A stretch of 64,000 bases of DNA from Candidatus Zixiibacteriota bacterium (GTDB lineage Bacteria; Zixibacteria; MSB-5A5; GN15; FEB-12): NCBI GenBank assembly GCA_040756055.1, contig JBFLZR010000005.1, forward strand, positions 280,085 to 344,084, given 5' to 3'. The notes below the pieces were generated by a model that was not told where the DNA came from, ran no database searches, and worked only from the letters and a program-made list of their open reading frames with translations. Positions 59,225-64,000 of the stretch are shown here, piece after piece (within the stretch, counting starts at the first letter, position 1; each line of letters opens with the position of its first letter). Both the position numbers and the translations under genes were made by a program.

Positions 59225-61030
59225 TTATCTCTTTGAAGGTTTATTTTTCAATATCGATGACGGCACATCCACTTGCATCTGCAAAAGCGCCTGCGCCAGT
59301 GTTTTTCCCTGCGGGTCTATCATAAGCGACTTCGTGCCCCCGCCGCCAAGTGTTTCCTCCAGAAGAAAATTCAAGCCATGGAGATTATCCAGCTCATAGC
59401 GACTCACCTTCCCGAAAGTTATCCCCTTAAAGAAACTCTTCACCTCGGCCGCCGTCAAGTTCTCCACCAGCCAGCCGTAAATCTCCGGTGACCGCGCCAG
59501 GACACCTATGTTACACGTGTCCCCCTTATCACCGCTTCGCGCGTAGGCTATCTCCTGAAGTTTGACTCTCTGGCTCTTGCCGGTGTACTTCCTTGCCTTC
59601 ACCCCGGATTTGTGATCGGCGTCATTTTCCGGCATTATCGAACGCACCCTGATTGGAAACGATATCTCGTGGAAATCCTCGTCCCCTTTCGTGTCTATTA
59701 CAAGAACCTTCGCCTTGACCCGGCTGCGATGCATCAGCGCCGGCCAATAGGCTACTACGAGCGATGGTTTCGGCCTGCCACCTGTCGTAACAGCCATCCC
59801 GGCCGGACCCGACAAAATCAGCGTCGAAAGGGCTTTGCCGAAGTCTTTTACTTTCTTCAGTTCACGATCGCGCACCGCGAACCTGAGAAGTATCTCGTTG
59901 GATTCACACTTCCTCAACGCATCCGGCCAGATCGACCCCGCCCCCAGCATATCCGTCCGCGTCGCCTCGTACTTGTGCCTGAGCTTCTTCCAGAATATAT
60001 CCGCGATAATCTTAGCTTTCTTCTCAGTCTCAGGACCTGACACCAAAACCGCTCCGTTCGATTTCCATCCGTCCTCAAACGACATCGACACCTTCAAATG
60101 ATCCGGCTCGGGCTTTCCCTTGATTCCGAACACTCGCACCCGGTTGACGCCTTCAGTTTTGAGCTGAATCGTGTCAAACCGCGCTACACCATCGGGGCTG
60201 ATATAGTTCGATGGATCCCCCATCTCATAAACCAGTTGCTCCTTGATAGTCTTCTCCGAAATCAAGCCGCCGGTGCTTTTGTGCTTGGTCACCACAAATT
60301 CCCCCGAATTTTCCATTTCGATAATCGGGTATCCAATGTTGTGGAAGCTCTTGATTTCGTCCCAGTCGGTGATATTGCCGCCCGATGCCTGCGCGCCGCA
60401 TTCGATAACGTGCCCGGCAATTATACCGGCCGCCATCTTATCCCAGTCATCCATCGCCCAGCCAAACTCGTGAATCATCGGCGCCAGCGTAAGCCCCGTA
60501 TCTGTCACCCGACCCGTGACTATTATCTGACACCCCGCTTCAAGCGCTTTCACGACCGGCTCCGCGCCGAGATAGATGTTGGCCGATGTTATCCTCGGGC
60601 GAACCTTGAAAAAATCCTCCCCGGTCTCCATGTTCGTAAATCTCTCCCCCGCCGCAGTCAATTCATACAAATGATTTACGATGTCATCACCATAGACTAT
60701 CCCCACCTTGAGATTCAGCTTTTTCTTCTGAGCCATTTCGATAATCTTGCGGCCCATGCCAATGGGGTTAATGCCCCCGGCGCTGGCGATTACTTTGACT
60801 TTTTTGGAGACTATCAGGTGAAGGCAGTCATCGAGTTGCTCAAGAAAATCGACCGCATAGCCCAAATCGGGATTCTGTTTTCTCTGGCGCTGAAGAATCG
60901 ACATGGTGATTTCCGCCAGAAAATCCATGGTGATATAATCCAGCGGGCCGCCGGTAAGCTGACGTTTCAAAGCCGATAGATCGTCGCCCCAGTATCCTCC
61001 GGCATTACCGATCCGAATCTTCTTTTTCAA
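59225..61030 (-). CDS. atuA: AtuA-family acyclic terpene utilisation protein (DUF1446)
   Basis: A 601-residue cytosolic protein. Residues 1-450 form the DUF1446 region ([60 protein letters not shown]). The last 110 residues form the AtuA C-terminal ferredoxin-fold domain with [19 protein letters not shown] and [20 protein letters not shown]. In Pseudomonas AtuA is needed for growth on citronellol but its reaction is unknown. Many bacteria carry it next to methylcrotonyl-type carboxylases without the rest of the terpene pathway, as here. Confidence 0.92.
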   Translation of the reverse strand: MKKKIRIGNAGGYWGDDLSALKRQLTGGPLDYITMDFLAEITMSILQRQRKQNPDLGYAVDFLEQLDDCLHLIVSKKVKVIASAGGINPIGMGRKIIEMAQKKKLNLKVGIVYGDDIVNHLYELTAAGERFTNMETGEDFFKVRPRITSANIYLGAEPVVKALEAGCQIIVTGRVTDTGLTLAPMIHEFGWAMDDWDKMAAGIIAGHVIECGAQASGGNITDWDEIKSFHNIGYPIIEMENSGEFVVTKHKSTGGLISEKTIKEQLVYEMGDPSNYISPDGVARFDTIQLKTEGVNRVRVFGIKGKPEPDHLKVSMSFEDGWKSNGAVLVSGPETEKKAKIIADIFWKKLRHKYEATRTDMLGAGSIWPDALRKCESNEILLRFAVRDRELKKVKDFGKALSTLILSGPAGMAVTTGGRPKPSLVVAYWPALMHRSRVKAKVLVIDTKGDEDFHEISFPIRVRSIMPENDADHKSGVKARKYTGKSQRVKLQEIAYARSGDKGDTCNIGVLARSPEIYGWLVENLTAAEVKSFFKGITFGKVSRYELDNLHGLNFLLEETLGGGGTKSLMIDPQGKTLAQALLQMQVDVPSSILKNKPSKR

Positions 61031-61094
61031 GAATATCCCCTATAAAGCATTGTTATCCAACCGATAAACAGAATCGCAGAGCCTGTGAGATTCG

Positions 61095-61123
61095 AATATA
61101 CTATTTTTCGGATTGATTGTAAA
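61095..61123 (-). promoter_or_regulatory. sigma-70-type promoter of the atuA-carboxylase operon
   Basis: The minus strand shows TTTACA (61118-61123; 5/6), 17 bases, TATATT (61095-61100; 5/6). Transcription would begin near 61088, about 58 bases before the atuA ATG. An ATTCGAAT palindrome overlaps the -10 box. Confidence 0.7.
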
Positions 61124-61188
61124 GAGGTAAGCCGGATTCCTCGTCCGAGGTCACTGATGGCTGGTGGGTGGCAGACTCAAACTTTGTT

Positions 61189-61318
61189 TGTGCGCGGCAG
61201 ATATCCTCATCTGCCCGTACCGAGTTTTGTGCGCGGTCCCGCGCCTCGCGGGATCCTCATCTGCCCATGGGTGGCAGACTGTGCGCGGTCCCGCGCTTCG
61301 CGGGATCCTCATCTGCCC
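61189..61318. repeat. array of three palindromic intergenic repeats
   Basis: Two 39-bp direct copies (61228-61266 and 61280-61318) differ at one base. Each holds the stem TCCCGCG/CGCGGGA with a 3-base loop and ends TCCTCATCTGCCC. A shorter relative (61189-61216) has the same ends but carries GGCAGAT/ATCTGCC as a perfect 7-bp inverted repeat around ATCCTC. They resemble REP/MITE-like palindromic elements. The intergenic stretch 61124-61354 holds nothing else recognisable. Confidence 0.8.
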
Positions 61319-61354
61319 GTACTGAATTGAGATGTAAATGATATCCCCGAGCCA

Positions 61355-61573
61355 CTACCAGCCGTGAGTGGTCTTGCGGCTCCGGAAGTAGTTCCACAGC
61401 CACCCAACCACCAAACCGCAGAGTGCGCCGACCGCGACCGATATCGGCAGAACGGTTGTCATGTGGTCGGTATCCTGAAGGCCGACAGCGTCGGTTATGA
61501 ATGGGTATAAAAGCCCGTATGCTGCCCCGACGGCAACCGCCAATAAGATAGTTTTAGTGGCCTTTTTATCCAT
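61355..61573 (-). CDS. small membrane protein of unknown function
   Basis: A 72-residue protein with two predicted membrane helices (TILLAVAVGAAYGLLYPFI and VLPISVAVGALCGLVVGWLW) and a basic tail (FRSRKTTHGW). An AAGGGGG motif lies about 12 bases upstream of the ATG. No family is recognised. It stands alone between two repeat regions. Confidence 0.5.
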   Translation of the reverse strand: MDKKATKTILLAVAVGAAYGLLYPFITDAVGLQDTDHMTTVLPISVAVGALCGLVVGWLWNYFRSRKTTHGW

Positions 61574-61667
61574 TTCGCGTCAGCCCCCTTGTTTCCCATT
61601 TCCGACAAAACTACGCATCTTGTTGAATTTCTGGCAACAAAAAAAAACAGCGGGCTACGGCGCTAGA

Positions 61668-61755
61668 CAATGTGCCCTGTGGGCGGCAAGCAATGTGCTC
61701 TGTGGGCGGCAGATGCATCCCCGTGCGCCGATGGCGTGCCCCCGTCTGCCCCTAC
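61668..61755. repeat. tandem 23-bp repeat and GGCAGA...TCTGCC inverted repeat
   Basis: Two tandem 23-bp units (61668-61690 and 61691-61713) share CAATGTGC and CTGTGGGCGGCA, differing only at position 9 and in the last two bases. The second runs into GGCAGA (61708-61713), which pairs with TCTGCC (61745-61750) around an inner imperfect hairpin. The GGCAGA/TCTGCC ends match those of the repeats at 61189-61318, so both belong to one element family. Confidence 0.7.
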
Positions 61756-61824
61756 ACCTATTTCCTTCCAAGTTACGTCACGTCCTGATTCCGCCTGCGG
61801 AATTGTGACCTGACGGCTAAAAAG

Positions 61825-61853
61825 TTGACATCACGGCCCAGTTTACTTATCTT
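61825..61853 (+). promoter_or_regulatory. sigma-70-type promoter of the DUF262-HEPN operon
   Basis: Perfect TTGACA (61825-61830), 17 bases, TATCTT (61848-61853; 4/6) on the plus strand. The ATTCCGC/GCGGAAT dyad lies about 20 bases upstream. Confidence 0.6.
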
Positions 61854-62029
61854 CCCTTATCGCTTATCAGCAACGACCAATCATCAGCGATCAGACTCAC
61901 AGGGGAGCGGTCAATAAGCGGGAGAACAAAAACAAAATAGCCGAACACACTCTTAGAGAGAAGATAGTGAGAACCCTGCTTCTGAAGCAGACCAGCCTAA
62001 CTTGAGTTGGGGACAGAAAGGAAGTCGGC

Positions 62030-63157
62030 GTGTCAGATATAGAACGAGACCCCGAGACATTGGAGTTTGAAGACCTTCCCGACGATTCGATCCAGGATGG
62101 TGAAGAGATACCAAAGGAAGTTCGAAAGTTGAGAACTCAGGCCTATGACAAAGCCGTGAGTGATCTTGTCGACATGATTAGAAGTCAGGATCTCGTTCTA
62201 GATCCCGACTATCAGCGAAACTACATATGGGACAATAAGCGCGCGTCGCTTTTGGTCGAATCGGTTCTTCTGAATGTTCCGATTCCGGTAATTTATGTGG
62301 CAGAAGATGACGACGGCAAATGGGTAATTGTGGATGGTCTCCAGCGTCTCAACTCTCTTCGCCGGTATTTTGATAATGAGTACAAGCTCCGCAACCTGGA
62401 GATCTTGGACGACTTGAATAAGACCCAATTTAGTAATCTCAACCCCAAAGCTAGGCGCTTGCTAAAGAACGGCATCCTTCGCGTTATCGTAATCAAAGCA
62501 GAATCGCATCCCGAAATTAAATATGACATTTTCCAGCGACTTAATAGGGGCGCAGTATCGTTGAATGAACAGGAACTTCGAAACTGCATGTATCGAGGTG
62601 AATTCTGCAATCTGCTAAAGGAGCTTCGCGAGTACCCACCTTTCTTGAAGGCTATTGGGATCGAGAAACCGCACAAACGCTACTATGACACCGAACTAAT
62701 ACTGCGCTTTCTTGCCCTGCAGAGCTCATACTCCCCCAGTGAAGGAAAGGTTACAGCTTATCCCAACAAAATGAAAACGTTTCTAAACAGATTCATGCTG
62801 AAACACCAACACGCCGAAGCCGATACGCTCCGGCATTTCTCAAGCACCTTCAGAGACACAATTGACAAGGTTGTCGCAATCATTCCACCGCCATCATTCC
62901 GACGCTTTAAACCCGAGGACGGCACGATTGACACCCGCTTGAACCGAGCCCTGATGGATGCCATCATGGTCGCGTTTGCAAACCACGACGCGAACTTTCT
63001 GAGTAACAAGAAGTCCGAAGTCACCGCTCTGTATCGAAACCTGCCCATGGAAGCATCAGGATTCAATGATGCTTTGATCTACGGTACTTCGGACACAAAG
63101 AAACTGGAATTGCGACTCAACACTTGGCATGCGGCCCTAGGTGAGCTCAAGGATTAA
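62030..63157 (+). CDS. DUF262-domain protein (GmrS/ParB-like), probable defence component
   Basis: A 375-residue protein starting at GTG 62030 with AAAGGAAG upstream. The DUF262 core shows VLDPDYQRNYIWDNKRASLL, ESVLLNVPIPVIYV and the ParB-like DGxQR motif as VDGLQRLNSLRRYF (Asp102 to Arg106), followed by FQRLNRGAVSLNEQELRNCM. DUF262 domains bind and hydrolyse nucleotides in GmrSD and other phage-defence systems. The GmrD-type HNH half (DUF1607) is absent; instead the C-terminal 130 residues are helical and a HEPN gene follows 4 bases later. Lower GC than its surroundings suggests acquisition by transfer. Confidence 0.88.
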   Translation: MSDIERDPETLEFEDLPDDSIQDGEEIPKEVRKLRTQAYDKAVSDLVDMIRSQDLVLDPDYQRNYIWDNKRASLLVESVLLNVPIPVIYVAEDDDGKWVIVDGLQRLNSLRRYFDNEYKLRNLEILDDLNKTQFSNLNPKARRLLKNGILRVIVIKAESHPEIKYDIFQRLNRGAVSLNEQELRNCMYRGEFCNLLKELREYPPFLKAIGIEKPHKRYYDTELILRFLALQSSYSPSEGKVTAYPNKMKTFLNRFMLKHQHAEADTLRHFSSTFRDTIDKVVAIIPPPSFRRFKPEDGTIDTRLNRALMDAIMVAFANHDANFLSNKKSEVTALYRNLPMEASGFNDALIYGTSDTKKLELRLNTWHAALGELKD

Positions 63158-63161
63158 GTCC

Positions 63162-63848
63162 ATGCCTACATTTGACGCAACCCTTGAATTTTCAAAGGCA
63201 TTGACCGAAGTGGACATTCTAATTCGCGAGTCGGCATCCAATAGCAAGAACCCGGATGTTCAGGACGCTTTCAACAAGGGAGCTATCCTTCTGTTGGTGG
63301 CAAAGGTGGAGGCGTTCTTTGAGCATATTGTGGAAGAATTCTGTTTTAGACTGTCATCCCGTGGATTGAAGTGTGAGCAAATACCTGATCCGGTTCGCCT
63401 TCATGCCACTCGCCGATTGCTCAACGACGAGCTTCTTGCAGCTCTGAAGCATTGCAAGGGAGAAAAGGTCTTTCCTGTGATGAAAGACCTCTCACTGCTC
63501 TGGCACGATGGTTCCGTCCTGAAAAACATCAAAGTCGACAGTTCCTTCTCTTATGGAAAGCACGGAGAGGCAGAAGTTCGTAGACTATTTCAGAGAATAG
63601 GTGTAGACGATGTGTTTGAAACCTGCAAGATTTCTGATGATCAGGAGACCCTTGCTCAGGTCAGCAGTCAACCCACCTATGTGGTATCATCTGATGTCAA
63701 TGCGTTGACCGGATATCGCAACAACATTCTCCACAGCGACGGGACCCCCAACATCACTCGCCAACAAATAGAAGGTTATAGGGCGCGACTGTTCAGGTTT
63801 GCCGAGACAGTAGATCAACATCTTGATACGATGGACCGCAACCTCTAA
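63162..63848 (+). CDS. HEPN-domain protein, probable RNase effector
   Basis: A 228-residue, mostly helical protein with the HEPN catalytic motif RxxxxH as YRNNILHSDG (Arg186, His191). The N-terminal helices (FNKGAILLLVAKVEAFFEHI, VEEFCFRLSSRGL) resemble MAE_28990/RiboL-PSP-type HEPN proteins. HEPN proteins with this motif cleave RNA in toxin-antitoxin and abortive-infection systems. I start at ATG 63162 with AAGGA upstream; an overlapping GTG seven codons earlier is less likely. It stands 4 bases after the DUF262 gene, so the two are one operon and probably one system. Confidence 0.85.
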   Translation: MPTFDATLEFSKALTEVDILIRESASNSKNPDVQDAFNKGAILLLVAKVEAFFEHIVEEFCFRLSSRGLKCEQIPDPVRLHATRRLLNDELLAALKHCKGEKVFPVMKDLSLLWHDGSVLKNIKVDSSFSYGKHGEAEVRRLFQRIGVDDVFETCKISDDQETLAQVSSQPTYVVSSDVNALTGYRNNILHSDGTPNITRQQIEGYRARLFRFAETVDQHLDTMDRNL

Positions 63849-63887
63849 ACTCTGGAATGGGTTATCAGTCCCGGTAGATACCGTCTT

Positions 63888-64000
63888 TTATGTCAATGGT
63901 TGATATTGTGGATTGAACCTTTCTCTTTTTATGAGCATAGCTCTGATTATGTTCAGCATTTTCCTCATGCAGGCCGCCAGAGCGACTTTTTTGAGTTTTC
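63888..64000 (-). mobile_element. C-terminus of an IS110-family transposase (runs off the right edge)
   Basis: The minus strand encodes KLKKVALAACMRKMLNIIRA followed by a short basic tail and a stop at 63888. The KVALxACMRKxLxIxxAML pattern is the conserved C-terminal end of IS110/IS116/IS902 DEDD transposases. Only about 37 codons are in the window. The gap to the HEPN stop is 39 bases, so this end of the element has little non-coding sequence. Confidence 0.75.

Larger units (their letters stand above)
61574..62029. other. 456-base intergenic stretch before the DUF262 gene
   Basis: No gene is seen. It contains the repeat at 61668-61755, an imperfect dyad centred on ATTCCGC-CT-GCGGAAT (61788-61803) with outer GTCA/TGAC, and a promoter at 61825-61853. 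The long leader (about 170 bases) before the DUF262 gene has no recognised structure. Confidence 0.7.

Noticed and set aside
61189..61318. CRISPR array
   Set aside because: The repeats are few, palindromic and unevenly spaced, spacers are not of constant length, and no cas genes are present.

Overview
The window comes from a flagellated, diderm (Gram-negative-type) bacterium of roughly 54 percent GC. P-ring and L-ring genes (flgI, flgH), signal-peptide outer-membrane barrels and a DUF4097 protein indicate two membranes. The mix of a FliW/CsrA flagellar locus, an AtuA-type carboxylase cluster and a SpoIIE/RsbW/RsbV module would fit an uncultured lineage of the FCB superphylum (for example Zixibacteria). 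That placement is an inference from gene content; no 16S or ribosomal marker is present.

Positions 1-28,100 hold a nearly complete block of flagellar genes, all on the minus strand. Reading in the direction of transcription: motA-motB; flgB-flgC-small unknown-fliE-fliF-fliG-fliH-fliI-fliJ behind a sigma-54-type promoter; flgF-flgG-flgA-flgH-flgI-flgJ(SLT)-flgN-flgK-csrA-flgL-fliW-two TPR glycosyltransferases behind a second sigma-54-type promoter; then a very large flagellin behind a sigma-28-type promoter, followed by fliD and fliS. The flagellin leader carries a hairpin with GGA in its loop just upstream of a GGA-rich ribosome binding site, which is the layout of CsrA control known from Bacillus hag, and both CsrA and its antagonist FliW are encoded here. 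Hook, export-gate and C-ring genes (flgD, flgE, fliK, fliM, fliN, fliPQR, flhA, flhB) are absent and must lie elsewhere.

Positions 28,200-34,700 hold signalling genes: a PAS histidine kinase and sigma-54 activator pair (probably the flagellar FlrB/FlrC counterpart), a CheY, two further receivers, and a complete partner-switching set (SpoIIE phosphatase, HATPase anti-sigma-type kinase, STAS antagonist) with no sigma factor beside it.

Positions 34,770-47,800 are mostly housekeeping genes: der, a radical-SAM DUF512 protein, tRNA-Gly(CCC), tatC, nrdR, cutA, a thiamine-binding MTH1187-family protein, glyA, DUF4097, a 1,192-residue M16 peptidase, rpiB, ilvE and bioY.

Positions 47,990-61,030 hold acyl-CoA metabolism. 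One operon has thiolase, 3-hydroxyacyl-CoA dehydrogenase and two acyl-CoA dehydrogenases. A second has AtuA, a carboxyltransferase, a methylglutaconyl-CoA-hydratase-like enzyme, a biotin carboxylase and a biotin carrier, resembling leucine or terpenoid degradation. Three small outer-membrane barrel genes on the plus strand lie between them, and the first appears to have lost its stop codon. BioY could supply the biotin these carboxylases need.

Positions 61,100-64,000 look like an accessory region, with palindromic repeats, a DUF262 plus HEPN gene pair on the plus strand (a probable defence or toxin system) and the end of an IS110-family transposase at the right edge.
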